Shown: positions 25,420 to 34,278, counted from the stretch's first letter. The stretch: DNA of 64,000 nucleotides from Phycisphaeraceae bacterium (GCA_019636555.1 JAHBXH010000001.1:2576928-2640927), one strand, 5' to 3'. Program-made: numbers and translations. Notes: generated by a model not told the origin, from the letters alone.

Positions 25420-25857
25420 TCAATCAAAGCTGGAGCGGCGGTTCTTTTTGATCTCGCCCCGGCGTTTCTTGCTTTCGATGCGGCGTTCTTTGGAGCCGCG
25501 GCTCGGCCTGGTAGCGCGCCGGACTTTCGGCCGCTTCATCGCGAGGATGAGCAGTTCGCGCAGTCTTTCGAAGCAGGCATCGCGGTTGCGACCTTGCGAT
25601 CGCTCCTGATCGCTGTCGATGAGCAGATCACCGGAGGGGGTGACCAGGTGCGACGCGGCGTGCTTGAGCCGCTCGGTTGCCTCGGGATGGATCGGGAGAT
25701 CGCGGAGCGCGATGCGGAGCTGGCAGCGGGTCGCGCGCTTGTTGACGTTTTGGCCGCCGGGACCGGAGCTGCTTGAGAATGACAGTTCAACCACGCCCGG
25801 ATCGACGCGCACACCGGGAGCGAGTTCGAGGCCGGGTTGGTTCTCATCGGAGAGCAC
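25420..25857 (-). CDS. arfB: alternative ribosome-rescue factor ArfB (YaeJ-type peptidyl-tRNA hydrolase)
   Basis: 145 residues from GTG 25857. It has the stand-alone release-factor catalytic domain with the GGQ motif in SSGPGGQNVNKRATR, then a helical linker and a strongly basic C-terminal tail (KKRRGEIKKNRRSSFD), as expected for ArfB/ICT1, which inserts into the empty mRNA channel of stalled ribosomes and releases the nascent chain. Length is normal. It is convergent with the NtrC-like gene. No regulation is visible. Confidence 0.92.
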   Translation of the reverse strand: MLSDENQPGLELAPGVRVDPGVVELSFSSSSGPGGQNVNKRATRCQLRIALRDLPIHPEATERLKHAASHLVTPSGDLLIDSDQERSQGRNRDACFERLRELLILAMKRPKVRRATRPSRGSKERRIESKKRRGEIKKNRRSSFD

Positions 25858-26001
25858 GGGGACATTGTTCGCTCTTCAATGGGTGGAACAGAATTGACTC
25901 GCGCGAGCAGAATGGCTTGAACCGCAATCGAATGCGCGAAAGACGGGTGCTCGTCCACCCACCCCCAACCCCCTCCCTCGGGGAGGGGGCTTCAGAAAAG
26001 A

Positions 26002-27723
26002 TCACCGATACCGCCAGCTCGTCAGATCGGCGCCGGGCGGTGCGGTTTCCTTCATGCGCTTCAGCATCTGATCAACGTACAACTGGTGATAGCGGAGTCG
26101 GCTGATCGCGTTCGGATTTGCGTGATCGCCGTTCCAGCAGTGCTCGGCGTTGCAGCCGTAGTCAACGACGCCCTCGTAGGGCGGGTTTGTGGTTTTGAGG
26201 AAATCTTCCATCAGGACGACGGCGTTGTTGAGGAAGTAGTTGTCCATCGTGCCGCAGTAGATGTGGATTTTGCCCTTGAGTTTCGGGGCGAGCAGCTGCC
26301 AATCACGCTCGAGGATGTGGCGGAGGTCGTAGTTCTCTTTCCAGAATGCGGCCACTCTCGGATCGATCACGCCGGTGCGCTTGTCCCAGATGCGGGCCGG
26401 GTAACCATCAGGCCCGACCGGGCTGAAGACCGCTTCCCAGATATCCCACTGATCGCCGGAGCGGCTGTGGGTGCCGAGGACGAGCTCGCGGCGGTTGGTT
26501 GCCTCGAGCGAAGAAGTCGCGATGCCATTTCCGTCGCGGGTCGCGGGGCGGGGCACGCGTGTCCAGGGGCCTTGGGCGAAATAGGCGTTGGCGTCCTTGT
26601 AGATGTTCACCGACCCGTACGCGCGGAAATCGATCGGATCGGGGCACGCGGCGAAACAACCGTTGAACTGATCGGGATAGAACATCTGGACGGCGAGCGC
26701 TTCCCAGCCGCCGGTGCTGCCCCCATAGGTGAAGCGCGACCAGCCCTCGCCGATGCAGCGGAAACGCTTCTCCACCTCAGGGAGCAACTCGGTCATGATC
26801 GCGTCGCCGTAGGGGCCAAGATTGGCTGAATTGACGGCGTAGGAGTCGTCGTAGAACGGATTGGCGTGCTGGACCTTGAGGATGACAAAGCGCGGAAAGT
26901 CGGGGCTGGTCCAATCGAGGTAGAACTGGTGCGCGAGTTGCTGCTGGATCCGGTTGTACCCCTCCATCTTGAAGCGCTCGCTGTACTCGGGCTTGAGATT
27001 CGGATCGGGCGGCTCCTCGCGGAATTCGCCGAAGGTCGATTCGAAGTGCCCGTGGTTGATGATGAGCGGGTAACGTGCTTCGGGGTGCTCGTCGAACCCC
27101 TGCGGGATCAATACGACCGCGCCGAGGAACATCGGCCTGCCCCAGAATTCGGAGAGCAACTTGCTTTGTATCTTGAAATGCTTGATGTACTTGGTGTCCT
27201 TGGGCGGGTCGATGGGCGGGATTTCCTGATCGAGCGTGATACGGATCGGCTGAGCCGAATTCGGATCGACGTGGACCTTGAAGGGCTTGCTGTAGAGATT
27301 GCCGGGCGCGCGGTTCCAGTGCTGGCCCTCGCCACGATCCATCGGAAGTTTGACGGTGAATCCGTCGGCGCGCTTGAACGTCTCGTACTTGTGGAGGAGC
27401 GCCTGCACGAAATAATCGCCCGCGGGAACCTGATTGAGCGAGTCGGCGGGGTAGCCGAGAACCGTTTCATCGATGACAACCGGCTTCCCCGCGCCAAACC
27501 CCTCGGCATCGACACCGAAGACCTGCTGCGATTTCACGCCTTCCTGGACCTGGAACCGCGGCTCCTGATCGCCGGATGTCGAGATCATCAGCAGCACGCG
27601 GCCATCGAGCGGCGCGGAGGCGAAGCGTTGATCCACCGCGACTTCAAAGCGGGGGGCTGCGCCGGAAGTCGCGATTGATGCGAGCAAGGGAACCACCGCG
27701 GCGAGGAGAAGGTGATGATTCAT
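26002..27723 (-). CDS. secreted esterase-like alpha/beta hydrolase
   Basis: 573 residues from ATG 27723, starting with a signal peptide (MNHHLLLAAVVPLLASIA, cleavage near SGA-AP). An N-terminal region of ~220 residues precedes the hydrolase domain, which includes PLIINHGHFESTFGEF, a nucleophile elbow YGGSTGGWEALAVQ (Ser in G-S-T-G-G) and, towards the end, an Asp in CGTMDNYFLNN and His in NAEHCWNGDHAN, a plausible triad. It resembles esterase/putative lipase families that act on ester-linked carbohydrates or lipids in the periplasm. Substrate unknown. An inverted repeat follows its stop (CCCCCTCCC/GGGAGGGGG, ~25970-25991). Confidence 0.8.
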   Translation of the reverse strand: MNHHLLLAAVVPLLASIATSGAAPRFEVAVDQRFASAPLDGRVLLMISTSGDQEPRFQVQEGVKSQQVFGVDAEGFGAGKPVVIDETVLGYPADSLNQVPAGDYFVQALLHKYETFKRADGFTVKLPMDRGEGQHWNRAPGNLYSKPFKVHVDPNSAQPIRITLDQEIPPIDPPKDTKYIKHFKIQSKLLSEFWGRPMFLGAVVLIPQGFDEHPEARYPLIINHGHFESTFGEFREEPPDPNLKPEYSERFKMEGYNRIQQQLAHQFYLDWTSPDFPRFVILKVQHANPFYDDSYAVNSANLGPYGDAIMTELLPEVEKRFRCIGEGWSRFTYGGSTGGWEALAVQMFYPDQFNGCFAACPDPIDFRAYGSVNIYKDANAYFAQGPWTRVPRPATRDGNGIATSSLEATNRRELVLGTHSRSGDQWDIWEAVFSPVGPDGYPARIWDKRTGVIDPRVAAFWKENYDLRHILERDWQLLAPKLKGKIHIYCGTMDNYFLNNAVVLMEDFLKTTNPPYEGVVDYGCNAEHCWNGDHANPNAISRLRYHQLYVDQMLKRMKETAPPGADLTSWRYR

Positions 27724-28061
27724 ACGGGTTCCATTTGAAATCGCAATGTTAAATGTCGGCCACACCGGGAATACCTGCACGCCCTTCGGGGTGCCGGAAT
27801 TGATGCGTGCAACCGGGGGTGTCGCTCGGTCGCTACGGCGACCTCGCTCCACGCCCCGGCTACGAAACACCAGCCCGTTCGGGCTGAAAGCCGGGAGACG
27901 GAACAGACCGTTTCCGTGAGCCGTGGACGATGCTGCGTTGGGCAACGAGGAAGGACCAATCGAAGATCTGGAGCGGTGGGGCGCGTGATGGCGTGTCTCC
28001 TCATCGATGCGGAGACGCAGAGTACCAGAGCGTGCGTGTCGCTGTGCCGGTCTCGGGCAGA
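27724..28061. repeat. 338-base intergenic stretch rich in palindromes
   Basis: No gene is seen. Perfect short inverted repeats include GGTCGC-TACG-GCGACC at 27828-27843 and AGCCCG-TT-CGGGCT at 27872-27885, with further GC-rich imperfect ones around 27780-27800. The stretch separates the esterase from the desaturase, both on the minus strand. It resembles the dispersed palindromic intergenic DNA seen elsewhere in this window more than a promoter or terminator. Confidence 0.45.
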
Positions 28062-29126
28062 TCAGGAATCCCGACGCTTCGCATCGAGGCTCTTCTGCGA
28101 GGGCAGGCGGACATCCTTGATGAGGCCGAGGATTTCCATCGAGCGGATCACGATGTAGTTGATATCGATCTTCCACCAGGCCAACCCGTGGCGCGCGGAA
28201 GTCGGGAAGGCGTGATGGGCGTTGTGCCAGCCTTCGCCGAAAGCGAGGATTCCGAATATTGGGTTGTCGCGGCTGTGATCGCTTGTCCGGAACGGGCGCG
28301 TGCCCCAGAGATGGCAGACCGAATTGATGCACCAGGTGATGTGGTGGACGACGAGCGTGCGGACGGCGCCGCCCCAGAGGAACCCGAGGAGAACGCCCGT
28401 CCACGTGCCGGTGAGAATGCCGCCGAGCGCGGCGGGGATGATCATGCCGAGCGCGACCCACCACCAGTAGGTGCGGCTGACAAAGTTGGTAACGGGGTCT
28501 TCGAGAAGATCGGGGACGTAGCGCTCGAGTTGTGTCGGCGAGTTGTGGAAGAGCCAGCCGATGTGCGCGTAGTAGAAGCTGTAGAGCACGCCGAGGATGC
28601 CTTCGGAGTGCTCCGGGTGGTGCGCGTGGGGCGAGTGCGGATCGCCGGGCGCATCGGAATGCTGATGGTGTTTGCGGTGTTCGGCGACCCAGGTGGTCAG
28701 CGCCCCCTCCACCGCCATCGAACCGAGCGCGGCCCAGAAGAACCGGACATAGGGTCCCGCAGAGAACGATTTGTGCGTGAACAGGCGGTGGAAGCCGGTG
28801 CCGATGCCGATGCCGGTCGAGACGTACATGCCGACCATGATGGCGAGATAGGTTCCGTGGAAGGGGACCTGCCACATTGCCGCGATGACGAGGGCGAGCG
28901 CGACGAATGGGAAGACGACAGTAATCAGGGTGATGATGCGGATGCGCGGCGGGCAGCCGCCATGGGCGGCTTCTTCCTCAGCGACCGGTTCGTGCTCAGC
29001 GTTGTGTTCGGTCGGGGCGGGCGCGCGTGTCGGGTGAAGGAGAGCCTCGGGGGCTTCGATCAAGCCGACAGAACCGACATCAAGTTCGCGTCTCAGGGCA
29101 TTCTCCTGCGCGTAGCGCACATCCAT
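28062..29126 (-). CDS. membrane fatty acid (acyl-CoA/acyl-lipid) desaturase
   Basis: 354 residues from ATG 29126. It has the three di-iron histidine boxes of class I desaturases: HRLFTH, HRKHH and HNAHH, and at least four membrane helices (IITLITVVFPFVALALVIAA, YLAIMVGMYVSTGIGIG and others). The enzyme introduces a double bond, probably at delta-9, using O2 and an electron donor. A hydrophilic N-terminal ~60 residues (HNAEHEPVAEEEAAHGG) precedes the first helix. The frame is open up to 29450, but that would run through the tRNA-Tyr gene at 29326-29408, so the later ATG is used. Confidence 0.93.
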   Translation of the reverse strand: MDVRYAQENALRRELDVGSVGLIEAPEALLHPTRAPAPTEHNAEHEPVAEEEAAHGGCPPRIRIITLITVVFPFVALALVIAAMWQVPFHGTYLAIMVGMYVSTGIGIGTGFHRLFTHKSFSAGPYVRFFWAALGSMAVEGALTTWVAEHRKHHQHSDAPGDPHSPHAHHPEHSEGILGVLYSFYYAHIGWLFHNSPTQLERYVPDLLEDPVTNFVSRTYWWWVALGMIIPAALGGILTGTWTGVLLGFLWGGAVRTLVVHHITWCINSVCHLWGTRPFRTSDHSRDNPIFGILAFGEGWHNAHHAFPTSARHGLAWWKIDINYIVIRSMEILGLIKDVRLPSQKSLDAKRRDS

Positions 29127-29285
29127 CCGGACAACGGGCTTGGGCGACGCATCGCCTCGTGCGGGGGGGCTGGACGGGCGGACGACCTGTCGCTCGGACT
29201 CGGGTCGTTCTCCGGCCGTCTCGGGCCGTCTCGGGCTCGAGCAGTCGACAGAACCATAGTGTCGGGATTTGCGCGGGAGGAACTC

Positions 29286-29318
29286 AAAAACGCGAACGCC
29301 CGCGATTTCTCGCGGGCG
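29286..29318 (-). terminator. probable terminator after tRNA-Tyr
   Basis: A perfect 8-bp stem (CGCCCGCG at 29297-29304, CGCGGGCG at 29311-29318, 6-base loop). On the minus strand the stem is followed by five U residues after a six-base gap (A run at 29286-29290). It sits 8 bases after the mature end of tRNA-Tyr. Confidence 0.6.
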
Positions 29319-29325
29319 CTTGCAA

Positions 29326-29408
29326 TGGGCGAAGAGGGATTCGAACCCCCGTAGGCTTTCGCCAACAGATTTACAGTCTGCCCCGTTTGTCCACTCCGGC
29401 ATTCGCCC
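29326..29408 (-). tRNA. tRNA-Tyr (GTA)
   Basis: 83 bases. Acceptor arms GGGCGAA and TTCGCCC pair, with discriminator A and CCA not encoded. The T loop is GGTTCGAATCC and the anticodon loop CTGTAAA reads GUA. A long variable arm, as expected for bacterial tRNA-Tyr, lies between anticodon and T stems. It is upstream of the desaturase on the same strand and followed by a hairpin. Confidence 0.95.
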
Positions 29409-29548
29409 GGGGAAGGGGGGAAGATTAGCGCGTGCGGAGACGATCGGCAATCGGTCAGGCGACCGAAAGCGACCGACAAAGAGGACGCGGAGAAAACACG
29501 ATTCGAGGGCGGCGGTTGCGGCGAGCCCGTGGAGACCGGCGGGAGAAT

Positions 29549-29657
29549 CACCGGCCGGAAGGCCGGTGCCATGAAATGCGAACGAAGTTACCGGCCGGAA
29601 GGCGGGTGCCGCGAAAGTCGAACGAACTCACCGGCCAGAAGGCCGGTGCCACGAAGC
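29549..29657. repeat. tandem palindromic repeat, three copies with exact 40-bp period
   Basis: Three copies of a unit starting CCGGCCGGAAGGCCGGTGCC begin at 29551, 29591 and 29631, exactly 40 bases apart, each followed by a GCGAA/ACGAA-rich spacer. Each unit contains an inverted repeat around GGAAGG (ACCGGCC/GGCCGGT), with scattered substitutions. It lies between tRNA-Tyr and tRNA-Thr. It resembles a REP-type element more than a CRISPR, because the spacers are related and short. Confidence 0.8.
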
Positions 29658-29669
29658 CGATGCCAAGAA

Positions 29670-29742
29670 AGCCGCTGACAGGAATTGAACCTGCGACCCG
29701 CGCTTTACAAAAGCGCTGCTCTACCAGCTGAGCTACAGCGGC
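29670..29742 (-). tRNA. tRNA-Thr (TGT)
   Basis: 73 bases. Acceptor GCCGCTG pairs with CAGCGGC, discriminator T. The anticodon stem GCGCT/AGCGC encloses loop TTTGTAA (anticodon UGU), and the T loop is GGTTCAATTCC. The D arm GTAGCTCAGCTGGTAGAGC is canonical. CCA is not encoded. Confidence 0.95.
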
Positions 29743-29830
29743 GCGACGCCAATGGTACGCGCGGAGTGCGAAAGAAAAAGCCCGCGGGCAGAGGGCCCGT
29801 GGGCGTTGAAAACTCGATCGCAAACTTGCT

Positions 29831-32800
29831 CTAGCGCTCGTTGGGCGGGATTCCCATTCCTGCGCGCTGCGGGCTGGGCGGACGCTTCGGCGTCACGTAC
29901 GCCTTGGTCTCGAGTTCCTTGAGCAATTCGGAGATGGCGACGTCGAGCTGCGGATCGCCCTCGCCGTTGACCATCTTCGACGGATCGTCCATGACTTCGA
30001 TATCCGGGTCGGTTCCGTGGCCTTCGATCGACCACTTGCCCTGTCCGGGATTCTGCGGATCGCGCTCGTAGAAACCGAAGCTGGGAACGGTCACGCCGCC
30101 GCCGTCGATGAGCGGGCGGAAGCCTTCGATTCCGACGAGCCCGCCCCAGGTGCGCCGGCCGATGACCTTGCCGATGCCCATGCGCTTGAAGTAGCCGGGG
30201 AACGCGTCGCCTCCGGAGCCCGCGAGCCCGTTGGCGAGCATCACCTTCGGCCCGTAGTGCGCATCGGGCGGCCAAGGCCAGTCTTTTCCGTCCTTGCGGG
30301 CCCAGTAGTTCACGTTGGGGCGGTTGAGCAATTCGATGAACCGGGTAGGGATCTGCCCGCCCCCGTTCCAACGCTCGTCGATGATGAGCGCATCCATCGC
30401 GCGCTGGCCGTTGAACTGGCGGACGAGATCGCTCTGGCCGTCTTGTCCGGTGTTGGGCACGTAGATGTAGCCGATGCGCCCCTTGGACTTGTCGAAGACG
30501 TACTGCCGGTTCTTCTCGATCCAGGCGCGATAGCGGAGAGATGTGTCGTTCGAAATCGGCTTGACGATCACGTCGCGCGTGTCCGAGTCCATCGACGCGG
30601 TCTTGCCGAGCGTGATCGTGACGGGCCGGTCGGCGGTGTTCTGGAACGACGCCCAGATGTCGCGGGTGACGTCGATCGGAACGCCGTTGACGGCGAGAAT
30701 GAACTCGCCTTCCTTGGCGTCGATCCCCGGCTGGCTGAGAGGGGAACGCGCGTCGGAATCCCAGACTCCGCCGTCGTAGATTTTGGTGATCTTGAACGCC
30801 GTGCCCTTATCGGTTTTCTCAAGCTCGTAGTCGGCGCCGAGGAGGCCGACGTTTGCGCGCGGCGGTTCCTCGTACGAAACCGGACGGTTGTACGCGTGAC
30901 CGATGTTGAGTTCGCTGATCATCTCACCGATGATGTAGCTGATGTCCTCGCGGCTGACGGCGTCGTCGACCATCTTGAGGTAGTGGTCGCGCACCTTGGC
31001 CCAATCGACGCCGTGCAACGTCGGCTCGTAGAAATAGTCGCGCTGGTAGCGGTAGACATCCTGGATGACCTGCTTCCATTCGTCGCGCAGGTCGACGCTG
31101 ACATCCATGCCGGCGGTCGGCACGTTGGTGGAATTGCCGCCGCCTGCCGCGGCATCCATGACGCTGAACGACTGGCCGCGACGGACGAGGATCTTCTTGC
31201 CGTCTGCGGCGAGGGCAAAGCCGTTGGCGGATGTGACGGCCTTTTCTTCCTTCTTGTCGTCCTTGATGTCGAAAATCTTGACGCCCTGGCTGCCTTCGCC
31301 CGTGCCGCGGCGGACGTACATGAGCTTGTCGTCGTGCGTGACACGGAGATTGCCGAAGCGGCCCGGCGCGATGGGGAGCCGGATCGCGCGCACTTCCATA
31401 TCGGCGAGGTCGATCTTGACTTCTTTGGCTTCGCCGCTCTTGTCGTCTTTCTTTCCTTCGGCGAGCGAATCGCTCTTTGAATCGCCGGACGAAGAGCGGC
31501 TCGCGACGAGCGAGCCCGACATTTCGCCCATGCTCCAGGTGCCTTCGAACGAGCCGGCCTTGATTTTTCCGACGATCGTGCCGGCGCCGCCGGGGGTTGC
31601 GATCTCGAGCGAGATTTCGCCGGTTGCCTTGTCGTATTTGCCGGATTGAATCGGGATGTTGCCCATCTGGCCGGTGATGGAACCTGTGACTGAACCATCG
31701 GCGGCGAGCTTGAGATTCATCGTCAGCGGCATGCCGCCGGGCGGAATGGGAGAGCCCTGCGGTCCCTTGACGGTTCCGGACCACGAACCGGAGACCCCGT
31801 CGTCTTGTGCGGCATCGGGTTTCTTGCCTCCGTTGCCGTTTTCCTTCTTCTCGTCTTTCTTGTCGTCCTTCTTTTCGGCTTTGACCGAGTCATCTTTGAA
31901 CGTTTCTTCGTCGCTGGTCACGAGCCACGGGCTCTTGACGTCCTTGCGCAGGGGCAGGATGTGGAGCACGCCGGTGTCGGTGTAGATCCAGGTTGTGTCG
32001 CTGGGCACTTCGCTGTAGGTCGGGCTGGTGATGTTCCGGGCGGAGGTGAAGTAGAGATAGTCGCCCTTGCGATCGAACGCGGGGTCGGAACTGTCGGTCA
32101 TCGGGTTGGTGACCCGAGTCTTTTCGCCGGTCTTGACGTTGTAGAGCCAGATGCACTGGTTGGCGATGTTCTCATCGGCCCGCTCGTAGGCGATCCAGCC
32201 CGAGTCGTTGCTGAAGGAAACCGTGGGCGCTCCGCCCGCCCACGGATCGCGATCGATCACCTGGAGGCGTGCGTTTTCGATTTCGAGCAGATACAACTTT
32301 CCGGTCTGCTCGTAGAACGTGACGTACTTGGAATCCGGTGACCAATGGATGCTGCTGCGCTGGCCTTCGCCCAGCGAAGTCAGCTTGCGCGGCTTCGAGA
32401 GATCCGGTTTGTCGGCGCCTTCGGTCTTCGAATCCGCGTTGGCTGTTTCGTCGGCCTTCTCGTCGGACTTTGATTCGGCCTTCTCGTCGGATTTGTCGTC
32501 GGGCTTGTCGCCGTGGGCCTTCTTTTCGTCTTTTTTGTCCGCTTTCTTTTCCGGCGGCTTCGCGTCGGAGGGGCGCACCCAGATTTCGTATTCGCCGGAT
32601 TCGTCGGAGATGTAGGCGAGCCAGCGTCCGTCGGGCGACCATTCGGCTTCGCGCTCGTTGATCGCTTCGGTGCGCGTCAGGTTGCGTACGACGCCTTCTT
32701 TCGCGGGCGCGGTCCAGATGTCGCCGCGGCCGATGAGCGCGACGCGCTTTCCGGTCGGCGAGAGCGAAGCGTCGGTGAGGTTCTTCGCGGCATCGAACGT

Positions 32801-33751
32801 GCGCGGGCGGATGCTCGGACGGTCGCCGGGGATGGTCACCGAAATCGGGCGCGATTTTCCGGTGCCGAGGTCGAGGACCTGGAGACCCGTACCGAGCTGG
32901 AAGATGATTTCGCCCTTGCCGGCCGGGCCCGGTCCGATTGATGGGAAGCGAACGTCATCGTCCTTGAAGTCGGTCAGCTGGGTTCGCTTGGCGGACGCGA
33001 TGTCGTACGACCAGACGTTGAGCCGGTGTTCCGGGCCTTGGTCGGAGGTGTAATAGACGAGGTCGCCTTTGCCGGCGGGATTGAACATCGGGAAGGTGTC
33101 GGTTCCTTCCCAGTCGGTGATCAGGCGGGCGGAGTTGTCCTTCAGATTGAAAAGCCAGATGTCGGTGGCCATGCCGCCCCGGTAGCGTTTCCAGGTGCGG
33201 AAGTCGGTCGTGTGCGGGATGTACGCGATCTGCGATCCATCGGGGCTGACGGAAGCGAACGTGCCGTAGGGCATCGGGAACTGCGTCGGCATGCCGCCGT
33301 CGGGCGAAACGTGATAGAGCTTTGCCTGCCGCCCCATCCCGGTGATGTTGCCGGTGAAAAAGACGATCTCGTCCTGGTTGGTCCAGCCGACGGGCATGGG
33401 CGTGCTGGCGAAATTGGTCACGCGATTGGCGAAGCCGCCCGCGACGGGGATCGTGTAGAGGCTCTGCACGCCGTCGTAGTCGGCGCTGAAGACGATCTTG
33501 GAGCCGTCGGGGTTGAACCTGGGGAACATTTCCACGCCGGCCGGCGTGGAGAGCGGCATGGCCGTTCCGCCGTCGCGCGGAACGATCCAGACGTCGTTCG
33601 CATAGACAAACGCGATCTTGTCCTTGCTGATCGCGGGGAAGCGCATCATGACGCCGCTGGGCGTCACGTCGGCGAATGTGGAAACAGCGGCGCCAGCGCA
33701 TGCCGCGACGATCGCGATAGTGCGCACGACAAGAAATCGATTCGACTTCAA
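29831..33751 (-). CDS. tricorn-like S41 protease with N-terminal beta-propeller and inserted beta domain
   Basis: 1306 residues from TTG 33751, chosen because GGAGG (33760-33764) lies 8 bases upstream and the protein then begins with a signal peptide (MKSNRFLVVRTIAIVAACA). Order: TolB/WD40-like propeller repeats (for example FSADYDGVQSLYTIP), two Lys/Asp/Glu-rich linkers (~400-460, ~630-660), a beta-rich insertion (~660-770: SGSWSGTVKGP...GSFEGTWSMGEMSGSL), the tricorn C1 region with LNIGHAYNR, a PDZ domain and an S41 core with nucleophile in LAGSGGDAF (~1179) and SIEGHGTDPDIEV. It degrades peptides, here probably in the periplasm. tRNA-Val lies upstream. Confidence 0.88.
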   Translation of the reverse strand: MKSNRFLVVRTIAIVAACAGAAVSTFADVTPSGVMMRFPAISKDKIAFVYANDVWIVPRDGGTAMPLSTPAGVEMFPRFNPDGSKIVFSADYDGVQSLYTIPVAGGFANRVTNFASTPMPVGWTNQDEIVFFTGNITGMGRQAKLYHVSPDGGMPTQFPMPYGTFASVSPDGSQIAYIPHTTDFRTWKRYRGGMATDIWLFNLKDNSARLITDWEGTDTFPMFNPAGKGDLVYYTSDQGPEHRLNVWSYDIASAKRTQLTDFKDDDVRFPSIGPGPAGKGEIIFQLGTGLQVLDLGTGKSRPISVTIPGDRPSIRPRTFDAAKNLTDASLSPTGKRVALIGRGDIWTAPAKEGVVRNLTRTEAINEREAEWSPDGRWLAYISDESGEYEIWVRPSDAKPPEKKADKKDEKKAHGDKPDDKSDEKAESKSDEKADETANADSKTEGADKPDLSKPRKLTSLGEGQRSSIHWSPDSKYVTFYEQTGKLYLLEIENARLQVIDRDPWAGGAPTVSFSNDSGWIAYERADENIANQCIWLYNVKTGEKTRVTNPMTDSSDPAFDRKGDYLYFTSARNITSPTYSEVPSDTTWIYTDTGVLHILPLRKDVKSPWLVTSDEETFKDDSVKAEKKDDKKDEKKENGNGGKKPDAAQDDGVSGSWSGTVKGPQGSPIPPGGMPLTMNLKLAADGSVTGSITGQMGNIPIQSGKYDKATGEISLEIATPGGAGTIVGKIKAGSFEGTWSMGEMSGSLVASRSSSGDSKSDSLAEGKKDDKSGEAKEVKIDLADMEVRAIRLPIAPGRFGNLRVTHDDKLMYVRRGTGEGSQGVKIFDIKDDKKEEKAVTSANGFALAADGKKILVRRGQSFSVMDAAAGGGNSTNVPTAGMDVSVDLRDEWKQVIQDVYRYQRDYFYEPTLHGVDWAKVRDHYLKMVDDAVSREDISYIIGEMISELNIGHAYNRPVSYEEPPRANVGLLGADYELEKTDKGTAFKITKIYDGGVWDSDARSPLSQPGIDAKEGEFILAVNGVPIDVTRDIWASFQNTADRPVTITLGKTASMDSDTRDVIVKPISNDTSLRYRAWIEKNRQYVFDKSKGRIGYIYVPNTGQDGQSDLVRQFNGQRAMDALIIDERWNGGGQIPTRFIELLNRPNVNYWARKDGKDWPWPPDAHYGPKVMLANGLAGSGGDAFPGYFKRMGIGKVIGRRTWGGLVGIEGFRPLIDGGGVTVPSFGFYERDPQNPGQGKWSIEGHGTDPDIEVMDDPSKMVNGEGDPQLDVAISELLKELETKAYVTPKRPPSPQRAGMGIPPNER

Positions 33752-33945
33752 GAGACTGACCTCCGGATTGAATGAGCGTTGCATGGGACCGGTAGCTTAA
33801 TTGGAATTGGGACTGGCGTCCTTTCCCGGGAACCCGGGCCGTGACCGTTCCTTACAGACAAGGTGCGCCGGCGCGGCGTTTCCGTTCGGAATCGGCGGCA
33901 GAAAATCGCGAGTTTGGGCGTGAAATCGGGAAAACAGCCCGCGCA

Positions 33946-33976
33946 CAAAACGAACAAGACCCCGGACTTGCCGGGG
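33946..33976 (-). terminator. probable terminator after tRNA-Val
   Basis: A 6-bp stem CCCCGG/CCGGGG (33960-33965 and 33971-33976) with 5-base loop, followed on the minus strand by a U-rich tract (complement of AAAACGAACAAGA at 33946-33958). It lies 11 bases beyond the 3' end of tRNA-Val. Confidence 0.6.
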
Positions 33977-33987
33977 CCATTCGAGAA

Positions 33988-34061
33988 TGGGCGATACTGG
34001 GCTCGAACCAGTGACCTCCACAGTGTCATTGTGGCGCGCTAGCCAACTGCGCCAATCGCCC
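33988..34061 (-). tRNA. tRNA-Val (GAC)
   Basis: 74 bases. Acceptor GGGCGAT pairs with ATCGCCC, discriminator A. The anticodon stem CCACA/TGTGG encloses ATGACAC (anticodon GAC), the T loop is GGTTCGAGCCC, and the D arm is GGCGCAGTTGGCTAGCGC. CCA is not encoded. A terminator-like hairpin follows. Confidence 0.95.
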
Positions 34062-34237
34062 GAAATCGGTCAGGGCGGATAGTAGGCAGAGCCCGGGGTG
34101 CTGGGCCGCTGCCGCGAGAACCGGCATGCGGAACTTGGAATTCCCGGCGTGGCCGCGCGGCGGGAAGAGACGAAGCGCCGCCGGGCGCGTGGAGCAACAA
34201 AGAAAAAACTCCGGCTCGACGCGATTCATCAAGGAGG

Positions 34238-34278
34238 TGTGACACTGTGTCACAGTTGTCGCGCGACAGGTGTGACAC
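34238..34278. promoter_or_regulatory. cluster of palindromic sites downstream of the sigma-54 activator
   Basis: In a 299-base gene-free stretch (34062-34360) there is a 17-bp inverted repeat TGTGACAC-T-GTGTCACA (34238-34254), a perfect 12-bp palindrome TGTCGCGCGACA (34257-34268), and a third TGTGACAC half-site (34271-34278), 33 bp from the first. The density and near-helical spacing suggest protein-binding sites. They are not associated with an obvious T tract or start codon. The remainder of the stretch shows no gene. Confidence 0.5.

Noticed and set aside
29127..29450. N-terminal extension of the desaturase frame
   Set aside because: It would be translated through the tRNA-Tyr gene; ATG 29126 gives a normal-length desaturase.
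29549..29657. CRISPR array
   Set aside because: Units have internal palindromes and related, very short spacers; only three copies; no cas genes.
30017..31480. 487-codon open frame antisense to the tricorn-like protease
   Set aside because: Composition is dominated by Val/Asp/Ala/Arg and no domain is seen. The minus-strand gene is clear.
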